A stretch of 64,000 bases of DNA, from contig NZ_JAQTHW010000002.1 of assembly GCF_029433395.1 (NCBI RefSeq), positions 310,001 to 374,000 of the forward strand. Direction: 5' to 3'. Below the pieces are notes generated by a model. It did not search any database and was not told the origin of the DNA. It was given only the letters and a program-made list of their open reading frames with translations. The position numbers were made by a program, and so were the translations under genes. This DNA is from Bifidobacterium sp. ESL0763 (GTDB lineage: Bacteria; Actinomycetota; Actinomycetes; Actinomycetales; Bifidobacteriaceae). Below, piece by piece: positions 25,336 to 34,354 of the stretch. The stretch's first letter is position 1; each line of letters opens with the position of its first letter.

Positions 25336-26286
25336 ATGAGGCATGCAGCGCATAAGGCGCTAGGGCGCACAGGCGGCCTGTCGATATCAAAGCTGATGTC
25401 GCACCCCACCCACGCGGCGCACTCGGCGAAGGCCATGCGCCACGCCGCTGCCGTCACCTCGGGCGGTGCAGTCGTCGAACTCGATGCCGCCGTCGCCGAG
25501 AAAATCAACGAGATCATCCCTCCCACGCGCCGTTCCATCCGCCTCGAGCGCCAGGCCGAGAACCGCCGCCACTATGCGGTGGTGTCCGCGTCGCTGGCCG
25601 CCCTGGTGGGCACCACGGCGACCGCCGCGATCGCCATGGGCGGGGGTCGCTCGCGCATGGCCGTGGCCGATCCGGCCACCACCTCCGTCATCCGTCCGGC
25701 GGACGGCGCCGCCTCGCGTTCGCAGGACCGCGCCTCGCTCGATGGCACCTCGGTCAGTGGCGACAACGCCCAGACCAGCAACTACGGCGCCTGGGATCTC
25801 GGCGCCGCCAATACCTCCCTCGACGTCGCCATGATGTCGAAATCAGCGGCGAACAACCCCAAGGTGGCCGACCTGATGGACCAGGACGCCGGCCTGTTGC
25901 CCGCGGGCTTCGATCCCAACCACGCCACCGGTGACGTCGGCAACGCCTACGAGTTCAGCCAGTGCACCTGGTGGGTCTATGTGCGCCGCCACCAGCTCGG
26001 CCTGCCCGTCGGCTCGCATATGGGCAATGGCAACATGTGGGCCAGCTCGGCGCGTTCCCTCGGCTATTGGGTCGACAACAGCGCCCGCCACGTCGGCGAC
26101 ATCATGGTCTTCGCCGCCGGCCAGGACGGCACCGATACGACCTGCGGCCACGTGGCCATCATCGAGAAGATCAATCCCGACGGCTCGGTCGAGACCTCCG
26201 AGTGCGGCAGCGTGATGAACGGCAAGACGTATTCCAAGACATATTCCGCCGCCCAGGTCGCCCAGCACGACATCATCCATTACTGA
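25336..26286 (+). CDS. Secreted/membrane CHAP-domain peptidoglycan hydrolase
   Basis: 316 residues. A basic cytoplasmic N-terminus (residues 1-80, IRLERQAENRRHYA) leads to one membrane helix (~82-103). A low-complexity linker follows and then a C-terminal CHAP domain (~195-316) with nucleophile Cys in FSQCTWWVYVRR and the His in CGHVAIIEKI. CHAP amidases/endopeptidases cleave wall peptides during growth and separation. ATG at 25336 with GAGGAG upstream. Followed 135 bases later by an NlpC/P60 gene, making a wall-hydrolase pair. Confidence 0.88.
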   Translation: MRHAAHKALGRTGGLSISKLMSHPTHAAHSAKAMRHAAAVTSGGAVVELDAAVAEKINEIIPPTRRSIRLERQAENRRHYAVVSASLAALVGTTATAAIAMGGGRSRMAVADPATTSVIRPADGAASRSQDRASLDGTSVSGDNAQTSNYGAWDLGAANTSLDVAMMSKSAANNPKVADLMDQDAGLLPAGFDPNHATGDVGNAYEFSQCTWWVYVRRHQLGLPVGSHMGNGNMWASSARSLGYWVDNSARHVGDIMVFAAGQDGTDTTCGHVAIIEKINPDGSVETSECGSVMNGKTYSKTYSAAQVAQHDIIHY

Positions 26287-26421
26287 TACTGCGGATTTCG
26301 CCTTCGGCGTGACGCCGGGCGTGGTCTTCGTCTCAGTGGGTTTCGGTTTGGATATCCGCAGACGTTCAAATGCTTTGCAATACAAACGTTTTTTGTTGAG
26401 GCTCCTTGCTATGGTGGAACA

Positions 26422-27096
26422 ATGATCAAGTTCACGAAGTCCTGCTCTGCCATTGCGGCCGTCGCGCTATTGGGTTCGGCGCTCTTCGCATTCTCCCCGG
26501 CGGCATCGGCCAACGACGCCGACAGCACCCCGGTGACCTCCTCCCGTTCCTTCCACAAGACCAACGTGGCTAGGAAGAACCTGTTCAAGGAGTCGACCTC
26601 CACCAGCGTGGACGCCCGTTCCAGCTGGGGCGGCATCGAATCGCTTGACGTGCCGCAGACCCAGTCCCAGGCCGAACGCGACGCGGCGGCCTCACGCTCG
26701 GCGAGCCGTGAGTCGCTGAGCCGCAATTTCACCGTCACGCCTCCCGACGGCCAGTCGGTCGCCAGCCTGCTCAACTTCGCCGCCCAGTTCGTCGGCGTGG
26801 TGCCCTATCGCAGCGGTGGCAATACCCCTGACGGCTGGGATTGCTCCGGCTTCGTGCAGTATGTGTATGGCCAGATCGGCGTCCCGCTGCCGCGCACCTC
26901 GGGCGCGCAGGCCGGCGTGGGCCGTCCGGTGGCCGACCTGAGCCAGGCCATGCCGGGCGACATCATCGCCAACGGCGGTCACGCCGCCATCTATGTCGGC
27001 AACGGCATGGTGATCAACGCCCAGCTCGCAGGCACCCAATACGATGCGGTGGCGACCGTGTTCAGCGGCGGCTATTCCATCCGCAGGGTCCTCTGA
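26422..27096 (+). CDS. Secreted NlpC/P60 peptidoglycan endopeptidase
   Basis: 224 residues. Signal peptide with a hydrophobic core (SAIAAVALLGSALFAFSP) and a cleavage site near ASA-ND. The NlpC/P60 domain (residues ~115-224) has the catalytic Cys in DGWDCSGFVQYVY and the His in NGGHAAIYVGNG. It cleaves D-gamma-glutamyl or cross-bridge peptides in the wall. The ATG follows TATGGT by six bases, indicating a leaderless message. A hairpin terminator follows the stop. Confidence 0.92.
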   Translation: MIKFTKSCSAIAAVALLGSALFAFSPAASANDADSTPVTSSRSFHKTNVARKNLFKESTSTSVDARSSWGGIESLDVPQTQSQAERDAAASRSASRESLSRNFTVTPPDGQSVASLLNFAAQFVGVVPYRSGGNTPDGWDCSGFVQYVYGQIGVPLPRTSGAQAGVGRPVADLSQAMPGDIIANGGHAAIYVGNGMVINAQLAGTQYDAVATVFSGGYSIRRVL

Positions 27097-27132
27097 GACG
27101 GCCCGAAGGCCACGGTCTTGAAAGACTTTTCG

Positions 27133-27162
27133 ACGCGCTCCAACCCGGGGCGCGTTTTTTTA
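27133..27162 (+). terminator. Terminator of the NlpC/P60 gene
   Basis: ACGCGCTCC (27133-27141) pairs with GGGGCGCGT (27147-27155), nine pairs with one G-U, followed by a run of T. Confidence 0.85.
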
Positions 27163-27253
27163 TTCAACGCGCAAACTTACGAGAGTTATCCTCGGCGCGC
27201 TATTCTTAGTGTAGTGGCGGCGCTCAGGGTGCCGCTGGTTCAAGGAGGTAGTC

Positions 27254-28261
27254 ATGGTAAACGATAAGGCCATTCTGGTGGGCGTAGATGGGTCGCAAGC
27301 CAGCTACAAGGCGACATGGTGGGCGGCGAACTACGCCAAGCACGCGGGGCTCACCCTGCAGATCGTGTGCGCGTACTCATTGCCGAGCTATGCGGCGGTC
27401 TCGTTCGATTCCACCTACACCTCGATGGGTGACGACAGCGCCGCCCACATCGATGCCCAGGAGATCCTCTCCAAGGCCAAGGCGATCGCCAACGAGCAGG
27501 GCGTCAACGCGCAGACCCTCATCGTCACCGGTGATCCCTCCTCGGTGTTCGTCGAGCTTTCGCGTAACTACAATCTCATCGTCATCGGCAACCGCGGCAA
27601 GGGTGGCCTGGCGGAGCGCTTGCTGGGCACCACCAGCTCCTCGCTGCCGGCCTACGCCTATTGCCCGATCATCGTGGTGCCCTACACCGACGACGACGGC
27701 AAGACCATGCACTTGAACAACAGCATCGGCAGTGTCGCCGTCGGCATCGACGCCAGCGCCTGGGGTCTGAAGGCGCTGCAGATCGCCGCCGACCTTTCCG
27801 CCGCCCGCGGAGCTGAGCTTGACGTCATCGACGCGGTGGCCGGCCTGCAGGGCGTCAGCGACGAGGACGGCGTCTACGACTCCTACATGGAGGACCTGGA
27901 GACCCAGATCGCCCCGGTGCGCAAGGCCCATCCCGACCTGAAGATCACCAAGACCATCGTGCCCGAGTCCGCCGTCAGCGCGCTGACCAAGGCCAGCTAC
28001 GACCATGACATCGTGGTCGTCGGCTCCCGCGGCAAGGGCGGGTTCACCGGCCTGCTCGTCGGCTCGACCAGCCAGGGCCTCATCCAGCACGCCGCCGGTC
28101 CGGTCTACGTGGTGCCGCGCAAGTACGTCGAGGCCGAGAAGTCCCGCTCCGACGGCTCGTTCGAGTCCATCGAAGGCGTGGAGAAGGTGGCCGTGGAGAC
28201 CGCCGACAGTTCCGCCGCCGAGGCCATCGAATCCACCATCGACCCCCAGCACAAGGACTGA
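27254..28261 (+). CDS. Universal stress protein with two UspA domains
   Basis: 335 residues. Domain 1 spans ~5-148 and domain 2 ~157-285. Both keep the ATP-binding pattern G-2x-G-9x-G-S/T: GNRGKGGLAERLLGTTSS and GSRGKGGFTGLLVGSTSQ. A short acidic tail follows. Actinobacterial tandem Usp proteins bind ATP and aid survival under starvation or oxygen stress. ATG at 27254 with AAGGAGG. Single-gene unit ending in a hairpin. Confidence 0.93.
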   Translation: MVNDKAILVGVDGSQASYKATWWAANYAKHAGLTLQIVCAYSLPSYAAVSFDSTYTSMGDDSAAHIDAQEILSKAKAIANEQGVNAQTLIVTGDPSSVFVELSRNYNLIVIGNRGKGGLAERLLGTTSSSLPAYAYCPIIVVPYTDDDGKTMHLNNSIGSVAVGIDASAWGLKALQIAADLSAARGAELDVIDAVAGLQGVSDEDGVYDSYMEDLETQIAPVRKAHPDLKITKTIVPESAVSALTKASYDHDIVVVGSRGKGGFTGLLVGSTSQGLIQHAAGPVYVVPRKYVEAEKSRSDGSFESIEGVEKVAVETADSSAAEAIESTIDPQHKD

Positions 28262-28289
28262 CCGGCCGAGGTTCGATTCATTCGATTCA

Positions 28290-28330
28290 GGTGCCCGCTC
28301 GACTCATGTCGGCGGGCACCATTTGTTGGT
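28290..28330 (+). terminator. Terminator of the universal stress gene
   Basis: GGTGCCCGC (28290-28298) and GCGGGCACC (28312-28320) form a perfect 9-bp stem followed by ATTTGTTGG. Confidence 0.7.
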
Positions 28331-28343
28331 GTCGTTGGTCGCG

Positions 28344-28378
28344 TATGATAGGTAATGCGATAAAAGGTCATTTGACCT
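28344..28378 (+). promoter_or_regulatory. Promoter -10 and palindromic operator of the BspA-like gene
   Basis: A consensus-like -10 TATGAT lies at 28344-28349 with TTGTTG at 28323 as a weak -35. The perfect palindrome AGGTCA-TT-TGACCT occupies 28365-28378, just downstream of the expected transcription start, a placement that would let a repressor block elongation. Confidence 0.5.
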
Positions 28379-28409
28379 GCGGAGTCGAGAGTATCTGTCG
28401 GAAGTGAGC

Positions 28410-30653
28410 ATGCGGGGATTCGGGAAAGCTATGAGGACCACGGTGGCGGCGCTGCTGTCATTGGCCGCTTCCGTGGCCACGCTGCTGGCCGGCGGCGGTT
28501 TCGCGGCCGCAACGCCAGCGATCCAGCCTGCCCAATCCCCAACGCTTGGATACACGCAAAAAGCGCCGGGAGGGGGCTTACATAGCTCGTCGGTCCTTGA
28601 TGCCGGCCATGCCGCGTTGAGTTCGCGCGGTGTCGCCTGTGTTCCGGTGGCGCCGACGGCGTGGGGGACCTCCACCTGGTCCGTCGTCGACGAGGGCCCG
28701 GCCAGCGACGCCAATGGCGCCTATGAGCAGTGCACGCTGCATTTGACGAGTGGGTCGGTCAATATACGGCCTAGTGACGAAGTCACTAACATTCCTTGGC
28801 ACGACTCGGAACCTATACGGGACAGCATCACGAAAGTCAGCATCGACGGGCCGCTGACGGTGGATGCTGATGTCGAAGCGGTAAAGCAGCCTAATGCTGA
28901 CCTGTACAACGGTTTGTTTGCCGACATGAAGGCGTTGAGAAGTGCTGAAGTGCCGAATGACACCTCGACCTCCGACTCATTGGTGTTGTTGGGATTGGCT
29001 CCGGAATGCCTGTTCCGGCACGACGTCGTGTTGACCAGTGTCGACAGTGTGCATTGGGACATGTCCGGGGCAACAAGCATCAGTAACGTATTCGTCAATG
29101 CGATCTCGCTTTCACAGGTTGATGTTTCACAGTGGAATACCGGCAATGTCAAGGATATGCACGGTGCATTCTGGGGCGTTCAAAGCTTGGGAAGCGTCGA
29201 CGTCGCGCATTGGGACACAGCAAAAGTCAAGAGGATGAATGGCTTGTTCTGCGGAGACAATAGTCTTCGTGCATTGGATTTATCTGGATGGAACACAGGG
29301 GCGGCATTGAGGATGGATCAGATGTTCGCTCAGGAAGAGAAGCTGGAAACGCTGATAACCGGGCCTCATTGGGACACCTCGCAGGTCCAGACGATGAATT
29401 CGATGTTCGCACAGGACCCCGCCCTCGCCTCGCTGGACGTGTCCGGGTGGAATACCGGTTCGGTGACCAACATGGGCGGCATGTTCTACCTGGACGCCAG
29501 CCTGCGCACCTTGGATGTCTCGAACTGGGACACCTCGAACGTCACCGACATGAACACCATGTTCGAGGCCATGGATAATCTTTCCTCGCTGGGAGCCTCG
29601 GGCGTATCCGGTTGGAACACCGCAAAGGTGACGAATATGAGCTTCATGTTCAGCGCCTCGCCGAAGCTCACCTCGCTCGATCTGACAGACTGGAACACCG
29701 CCGCCCTCATCGCCGCCGACGACAACAAGATGAACGGTCTCCTCCCTCCGAATCTCGAGCGTCTGGTGCTGGGGTCCGACGTCGAGCTCAGTTCCTATTC
29801 GTACGGCGCGTTCCTTTCAGTGACGAACACCCTGGGCTGGGTGCAGATCAACGACGGCAATGTCTCCAGCTTGCCGGAGCACGGAAGATACGTGGGGCTC
29901 AGTGTCGATCTCGCCGAGCTGACCGCGCGTTCCGGTGGCGCGCCGGGCACCTACGTGGCCCGCAAGGCCAACGCTCTGCATCTCGATGCGAACGGCGGCG
30001 AGAGCAGCGCGGATGACGTTACCGGATTCACCGATGCCGGGCCCGCGGTCCCCGAACCGGTGGGCCTTTCCAAGCCGCATTGTCTCTTTGACTCGTGGAA
30101 CGCCAAGGCGAACGGCTCGGGCGACACCCATGCGATAGGGGAGCGGCGCTACCTGCCGGAAGGCACCACGGCGATCTACGCGCAATGGCATGAGGTCGCC
30201 GCACCCGTCATCACGACGCCTTCCGCCACCCACACCATACCGCCGACGGGAGGCAGCTTCGACGTCTCCGGCACCTGGTCGCCACCCGCCGGCGCCAAGC
30301 TGGTGGTGAGCGTCACCGACCACGGCGGCACGGTCCGCACGCATACCTACGAGCCTTCGGCCGTCGAGACCTCGTCCGGCTCATGGCGCGTGGCGCTGCC
30401 GACAAGCGACTTCCTCGGCGGCACCAACACCGTGACGGCCCACATCCTGGTCCACGACGGGCACACGCAGGCCGATGTGACGTCGGCGGACAGCGATCCG
30501 GTGCGGTTGCGCTTCAAGTTGCCGGTGGCCGCCGCACCTCTGACCGGCGGACAGGTCCTTGCCCTCGCGCTGCTGGGCCTGGCGTCGGTCGGTCTGTCGC
30601 TCACCGCAATCGGCCTGACCCGGAAGTGGCTGAAGCGTTCCCTGGTCCTCTGA
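28410..30653 (+). CDS. BspA-like surface protein with DUF285 repeats and sortase-like tail
   Basis: 747 residues. Signal peptide at the N-terminus (TTVAALLSLAASVATLLAGG). Central residues ~210-440 hold about eight repeats of the BspA/DUF285 kind, each with the WNT/WDT, V-NM and MF pattern (VSGWNTGSVTNMGGMF). An InlB-type B repeat (HLDANGGESSADDVTGF) and an Ig-like domain follow. The C-terminus is APLTGG, a hydrophobic helix and RKWLKRSLVL, close to the bifidobacterial anchor LPLTGG but with Ala for the first Leu. Probably an adhesion protein on the cell surface. ATG at 28410 has GGAAG five bases before; a GTG at 28404 is also possible. Confidence 0.85.
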   Translation: MRGFGKAMRTTVAALLSLAASVATLLAGGGFAAATPAIQPAQSPTLGYTQKAPGGGLHSSSVLDAGHAALSSRGVACVPVAPTAWGTSTWSVVDEGPASDANGAYEQCTLHLTSGSVNIRPSDEVTNIPWHDSEPIRDSITKVSIDGPLTVDADVEAVKQPNADLYNGLFADMKALRSAEVPNDTSTSDSLVLLGLAPECLFRHDVVLTSVDSVHWDMSGATSISNVFVNAISLSQVDVSQWNTGNVKDMHGAFWGVQSLGSVDVAHWDTAKVKRMNGLFCGDNSLRALDLSGWNTGAALRMDQMFAQEEKLETLITGPHWDTSQVQTMNSMFAQDPALASLDVSGWNTGSVTNMGGMFYLDASLRTLDVSNWDTSNVTDMNTMFEAMDNLSSLGASGVSGWNTAKVTNMSFMFSASPKLTSLDLTDWNTAALIAADDNKMNGLLPPNLERLVLGSDVELSSYSYGAFLSVTNTLGWVQINDGNVSSLPEHGRYVGLSVDLAELTARSGGAPGTYVARKANALHLDANGGESSADDVTGFTDAGPAVPEPVGLSKPHCLFDSWNAKANGSGDTHAIGERRYLPEGTTAIYAQWHEVAAPVITTPSATHTIPPTGGSFDVSGTWSPPAGAKLVVSVTDHGGTVRTHTYEPSAVETSSGSWRVALPTSDFLGGTNTVTAHILVHDGHTQADVTSADSDPVRLRFKLPVAAAPLTGGQVLALALLGLASVGLSLTAIGLTRKWLKRSLVL

Positions 30654-30715
30654 TATCCTTCATGATCGTTTCGCGGTGAACGGCCGTGGTCTGGATATGT
30701 GAAAGCGCATACGAA

Positions 30716-30754
30716 AAGGCCGGACGGAACCGCTCATGGGTTCCATCCGGCCTT
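30716..30754 (-). terminator. Hairpin between the BspA-like gene and the OsmC gene
   Basis: Arms 30716-30731 and 30739-30754 pair over 16 bases with one mismatch. The four A before the left arm give a T run on the minus strand, so it mainly ends the OsmC transcript, but it sits in a convergent gap and may serve both. Confidence 0.8.
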
Positions 30755-30777
30755 GGTCGAAGTCGATATCGACGCGG

Positions 30778-31194
30778 TTACTTGGTGAGCACCTTGACCT
30801 CCATGCTCACCGGCGTGGCGCGCTCGTAGGTGTGCATCACCGTGCAGGACTTCTCGATGTGCTTGGCGACGCGGTCCTTGAGCTTCTCCACGTCCTCGCC
30901 GTGGATGCCGGCGCTCTGCGCGTCGACGACCACCTGCTCGCGGAAGGCGGTGTAGACGTTGGCGTTCGGGTCGGAATCGCCGTCGACGGTGATCTTCGCG
31001 CCCTTGCCCTCGCCCAGGGACTGCTCGATGGTCATCTGGCTGGACAACGCGCCGCAGGCCGCCAGCGCCACCTTCATCAGGTCACCGGGGTTGAACTGCC
31101 CCTTGCCGTGCCCGAACTTCAGATGCGCGCCCTCGTCGCTGAACGCGTCCCAGGAACCGTCCTTGTTGCGCTCCACCCACAGTTTCTTGGCCAT
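30778..31194 (-). CDS. OsmC/Ohr-family peroxide reductase
   Basis: 138 residues. The two redox Cys are in [11 protein letters not shown] (~47) and EKSCTVMHT (~121), the spacing of OsmC-type thiol peroxidases that reduce organic hydroperoxides. ATG at 31194 with GAGGAGG upstream. Divergent from thyA with a 136-base gap. A peroxide-detoxifying enzyme fits a bifidobacterium equipped for oxygen use. Confidence 0.9.
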   Translation of the reverse strand: MAKKLWVERNKDGSWDAFSDEGAHLKFGHGKGQFNPGDLMKVALAACGALSSQMTIEQSLGEGKGAKITVDGDSDPNANVYTAFREQVVVDAQSAGIHGEDVEKLKDRVAKHIEKSCTVMHTYERATPVSMEVKVLTK

Positions 31195-31330
31195 AATAAC
31201 CTCCTCGCGGTTTCGCCTTGTTCCCAAGGCCTTTGCCTCCCAATTTATCCCCAAGTGCCGCCGAAGTCCACGTCGCGATTCCTCTTTGAGAAAGACGGGC
31301 GGCCCACACTGCTTGCTAGGATTGGGAGGT

Positions 31331-32200
31331 ATGTTGAACCAAGAACAGCTTGAAGAGATCCGTCGCCGCATTCCCGCCCGCCCGCAGAGCGATATCAAGA
31401 CCCCGTACGAGGACCTGGTGCGCAGGATCCTCACCGAGGGGACGCTGAAGACCGACCGCACCGGCACCGGCACCATCTCGCTGTTCGGCCAGCAGATGCG
31501 CTTCGACCTTTCCGAAAGCTTCCCGCTGCTGACCACCAAGACCGTGTTCTTCAAGGGCATCGCCTACGAGCTGCTGTGGTTCCTCAAGGGCTCGAGCAAC
31601 GTGCGCTGGCTGCAGGAGCACAAGGTGCACATCTGGGACGAGTGGGCCGACGAGAACGGCGACCTGGGCCCGGTCTACGGGGTGCAGTGGCGCAGCTGGC
31701 CGGCACCCACCGCAGACGACCCGAACCGCACCATCGACCAGATCTCGAACGTGCTCAACCTCATCAGGACGCATCCCGATTCACGCCGCATGATCGTCAC
31801 CGCATGGAACCCGGCCGAGGTCGAGCAGATGGCCCTGCCGCCCTGCCACGCCCTCTTCCAGTTCTACGTGGCAGATGGCAAGCTCTCCTGCCAGCTCTAC
31901 CAGCGTTCCTGCGACATGTTCCTGGGCGTGCCCTTCAACATCGCCTCCTATTCGCTGCTGACCCTGATGATGGCCCAGCAGACCGGCCTGAAGCCGGGGG
32001 AGTTCGTATGGACCGGCGGCGACTGCCACGTCTACGACAACCACATCGAGCAGGTGCTCACCCAGCTCGGCCGTGAGCCCTACCCCTATCCGCAGATCAG
32101 GATCGACAAGGCGGACTCGATCTTCGACTACCGGTACGAGGATTTCGAGATCCTGAACTATCGCCACCACCCGTCCATCAAGGCGCCGGTGGCCGTCTGA
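31331..32200 (+). CDS. thyA: Thymidylate synthase
   Basis: Methylates dUMP to dTMP using methylene-tetrahydrofolate, yielding dihydrofolate. 289 residues. Catalytic Cys in [12 protein letters not shown], dUMP-binding [17 protein letters not shown]-terminal folate side [14 protein letters not shown] at 31331 follows GGGAGG, and TAGGAT ends eight bases before it. Heads a run with folA and a phosphatase gene on the same strand; folA recycles its dihydrofolate product. Confidence 0.97.
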   Translation: MLNQEQLEEIRRRIPARPQSDIKTPYEDLVRRILTEGTLKTDRTGTGTISLFGQQMRFDLSESFPLLTTKTVFFKGIAYELLWFLKGSSNVRWLQEHKVHIWDEWADENGDLGPVYGVQWRSWPAPTADDPNRTIDQISNVLNLIRTHPDSRRMIVTAWNPAEVEQMALPPCHALFQFYVADGKLSCQLYQRSCDMFLGVPFNIASYSLLTLMMAQQTGLKPGEFVWTGGDCHVYDNHIEQVLTQLGREPYPYPQIRIDKADSIFDYRYEDFEILNYRHHPSIKAPVAV

Positions 32201-32248
32201 GCCGGCCTATAGACTTGTGGCCAAATTCGTATTCAAGGAGTGAATGAA

Positions 32249-32908
32249 ATGGAGCATGACAGTAGTCGCAGTGGCTATCACGAACCCGTGCCCGGATCCG
32301 CCGGGCAACAAGTGACTGAGGACTGGGGTGACGATGTCGTCAAGACCTTCTCGGTCAATCTGATCTGGGCGTGCGCCAGCGATATGCAGGGCCGTCCGGG
32401 CGCGATGGGATTCAAGGGCGGCATGCCCTGGCACCTCGCCGAGGACATGCGCCGCTTCAAAGAGCTCACCGTCTCGCATCCGGTGATCATGGGCCGCAAG
32501 ACCTGGGATTCGCTCAATCCCAAGTTCCGCCCGCTGCCCAACCGTGACAACATCGTGGTGACCCGTGACCCGGACTTCCGCGCCGCCGGCGCCACCACGG
32601 CCAACAGCATGGAGGCCGCGTTGGATTTCGCCCGCCAGGAGGCGATTCCCGACGACGGCCTGGACCGCAGCGAGATCTGGGTGATCGGAGGGGCGCAGAT
32701 CTTCCGCGAGGTCATGCCCTTCGCCAACAAGGCCTACGTCACCTACATCCGAGGCCGTTTCGACGCCGACACCTACGCGCCCGATATGGACGCGCTGACG
32801 GGCTCCGGCGCGTGGAGCGTGGTGGACGACGGGCTATGGATGAGCCCGAAGAAGGCGGAGCAGGGCGTTCAGGCCTACCGCTTCGCCACCTACCGCAAGA
32901 ACCGGTGA
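32249..32908 (+). CDS. folA: Dihydrofolate reductase
   Basis: Reduces dihydrofolate with NADPH. 219 residues with a ~30-residue hydrophilic N-terminal extension before the core VKTFSVNLIWACASD. Active-site features: GGMPWHLAEDMRRFKELT with the catalytic Asp, GRKTWDSL, and EIWVIGGAQIF for NADPH. AAGGAG at 32235-32240 favours ATG 32249 over the GTG at 32240. 48 bases after thyA, same transcript. Confidence 0.95.
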   Translation: MEHDSSRSGYHEPVPGSAGQQVTEDWGDDVVKTFSVNLIWACASDMQGRPGAMGFKGGMPWHLAEDMRRFKELTVSHPVIMGRKTWDSLNPKFRPLPNRDNIVVTRDPDFRAAGATTANSMEAALDFARQEAIPDDGLDRSEIWVIGGAQIFREVMPFANKAYVTYIRGRFDADTYAPDMDALTGSGAWSVVDDGLWMSPKKAEQGVQAYRFATYRKNR

Positions 32909-32946
32909 GCCACAAGCCGTTGGACCGAAAGAAAGCTGCATAGGCA

Positions 32947-33459
32947 ATGACCGATAAGCCCTACACCATCATGACCGTCTGCACCGGCAACATCTGCCGG
33001 TCGCCCATGGCCGAGATCATCCTGCGTTCGCGCTTCGAGGACGCGGGGCTTGGCGGCCGGGTGCGGGTGATATCGAGCGGGGTGAGCGACGAGGAGCACG
33101 GCAACCCGATCGACCGCAGGGCCGTGCGGGTGCTCAAAGGCAGGGGATACCCGATTCCCGCGCACCATTTCGCGCACCGCATCACCGCCTCTGAGATCGA
33201 GGAGACCGACCTCTTCCTGCCGATGACCGCCTCGCATATGCGCGAGTTGCTCTGGCAGCTACCCGAGGCCAAGCGCGGGGAAGTGCGCCTCTACCGCAGT
33301 TTCGACCCAGAGCTGCCCAAGCCGGCCAAGGGTCACGAGAGCGACATCGACCTGGTGGACCCGTGGTACGGCGGGCCTCGTGATTTCGAGATCGCCATCG
33401 ACCAGATCGACGGCGTGGCGCCATATATCGTCGATTGGGTGCGTCAGCGCCTCTCCTGA
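32947..33459 (+). CDS. Low-molecular-weight protein-tyrosine phosphatase
   Basis: 170 residues. Active-site loop CTGNICRS matches CX5R(S/T) and starts at residue ~12; the general acid Asp is in DPWYGG near residue 138. Removes phosphate from tyrosine on bacterial proteins. 38 bases after folA with AAAG upstream, so likely in the same transcript. No bacterial tyrosine kinase is seen nearby, so the substrate is unknown. Confidence 0.9.
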   Translation: MTDKPYTIMTVCTGNICRSPMAEIILRSRFEDAGLGGRVRVISSGVSDEEHGNPIDRRAVRVLKGRGYPIPAHHFAHRITASEIEETDLFLPMTASHMRELLWQLPEAKRGEVRLYRSFDPELPKPAKGHESDIDLVDPWYGGPRDFEIAIDQIDGVAPYIVDWVRQRLS

Positions 33460-33797
33460 GCCCGAACCTGGGCGTCTGATCGTCGGATTGGCGGATATAC
33501 CTCGGCCCCGGTGCCTGTTTCCAAGCGCCGGGGCCACGGCATAATCAGTATTGGGAGGATATCCCAACCCGTTACGGCCTCAGCGGATAAAAGCTTTAAA
33601 CGCCGGCTAGATTCCGGTGAGTCACCTTCCGTAACGGATAAATCCATTATAGCATCAGCACGATAACATGCCTGTTTTACGATAGAATGATTCTGTCATG
33701 CAACTCTCTCACCAAGGGTTGCTCGACCGTGCGGCCAATCGGCCGTATCGACCTCGCCGCGTCCATTGCGGCGCGGCATAATCAGTAAGGACAGGAT
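33460..33797. other. 338-base intergenic region with hairpin, AT-rich stretch and tiny frames
   Basis: Holds the hairpin below, an AT-rich stretch (33590-33700) with TAGAAT at 33683, and a 27-codon frame (33698-33781) without other support. GGCATAATCAGTA followed by a GGATAT-TCCCA pattern occurs twice, at ~33538 and ~33774; the second copy leads into the small frame at 33798. Confidence 0.5.
33504..33535 (+). terminator. Hairpin after the phosphatase gene
   Basis: GGCCCCGG (33504-33511) pairs with CCGGGGCC (33528-33535), extended inward to 11 pairs. GC-rich, no T run, so termination is likely but not certain. Confidence 0.55.
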
Positions 33798-33962
33798 ATG
33801 TCCCATAACAGGAAGGGTTCTGAGTATCCCGAGGCCATCCAGGCCATCGTGGCGCTGACCGTCGTTCTGGCGGCCAACGCCGACAACGCGGTGGTCGACG
33901 TGCTGCTCGCGGTCGTAGTCGGCTGCGGGCTGGTCGTCGTCTGGAGGTGCCGTAGGCGATAA
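33798..33962 (+). CDS. Possible small membrane protein (54 aa)
   Basis: ATG at 33798 with AAGGA about 9 bases upstream. Residues ~14-46 are hydrophobic (AIVALTVVLAANADNAVVDV), followed by a basic end WRCRRR. This looks like a one- or two-helix membrane peptide. Not recognised. Upstream sequence is partly duplicated at 33538. Real but minor gene is possible. Confidence 0.4.
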   Translation: MSHNRKGSEYPEAIQAIVALTVVLAANADNAVVDVLLAVVVGCGLVVVWRCRRR

Positions 33963-34100
33963 CCAGGGCCGGTCCGGCGCGGGGCGACCTGTGCCGGGCA
34001 CTTCCTCGTCCGAGGGGAAGGCGCCGATAGGTGCGGCGGAATGCAAAAAACAAAAAAGTCCCGAAACCGTTGCAATCATGTGGTTTCGAGACCTGAGTGG

Positions 34101-34173
34101 TGGCTCCGAGCGGCATCGATCCGCTGACCTAACGATTTTCAGTCGTTCGCTCTACCAACTGAGCTACAGAGCC
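34101..34173 (-). tRNA. tRNA-Phe (anticodon GAA)
   Basis: 73 bases on the minus strand. Acceptor GGCTCTG with CGGAGCC (one G-U), anticodon arm AACGA-CTGAAAA-TCGTT giving GAA, T-loop TCGATGC region, discriminator A. Confidence 0.95.
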
Positions 34174-34219
34174 ATGAATAATTAAAAACCCGGACGAGCC
34201 GGGCTCCTAATCATTCGAG

Positions 34220-34293
34220 CGACTCCGGCCAGACTTGAACTGGTGACCTCCGCCGTGACAGGGCGGCGCTCTAACCAACTGAGCTACGGAGCC
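34220..34293 (-). tRNA. tRNA-Asp (anticodon GTC)
   Basis: 74 bases on the minus strand. Acceptor GGCTCCG with CGGAGTC (one G-U), anticodon loop CTGTCAC giving GTC, T-loop TTCAAGT, discriminator G as usual for tRNA-Asp. 46 bases upstream of tRNA-Phe, so the two are one transcript. Confidence 0.95.
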
Positions 34294-34354
34294 GTGGCTT
34301 GCTTTCATCAAGCAGCCGAGTATCCATAATACTGAAAACCGGAGAATGCGCAAG

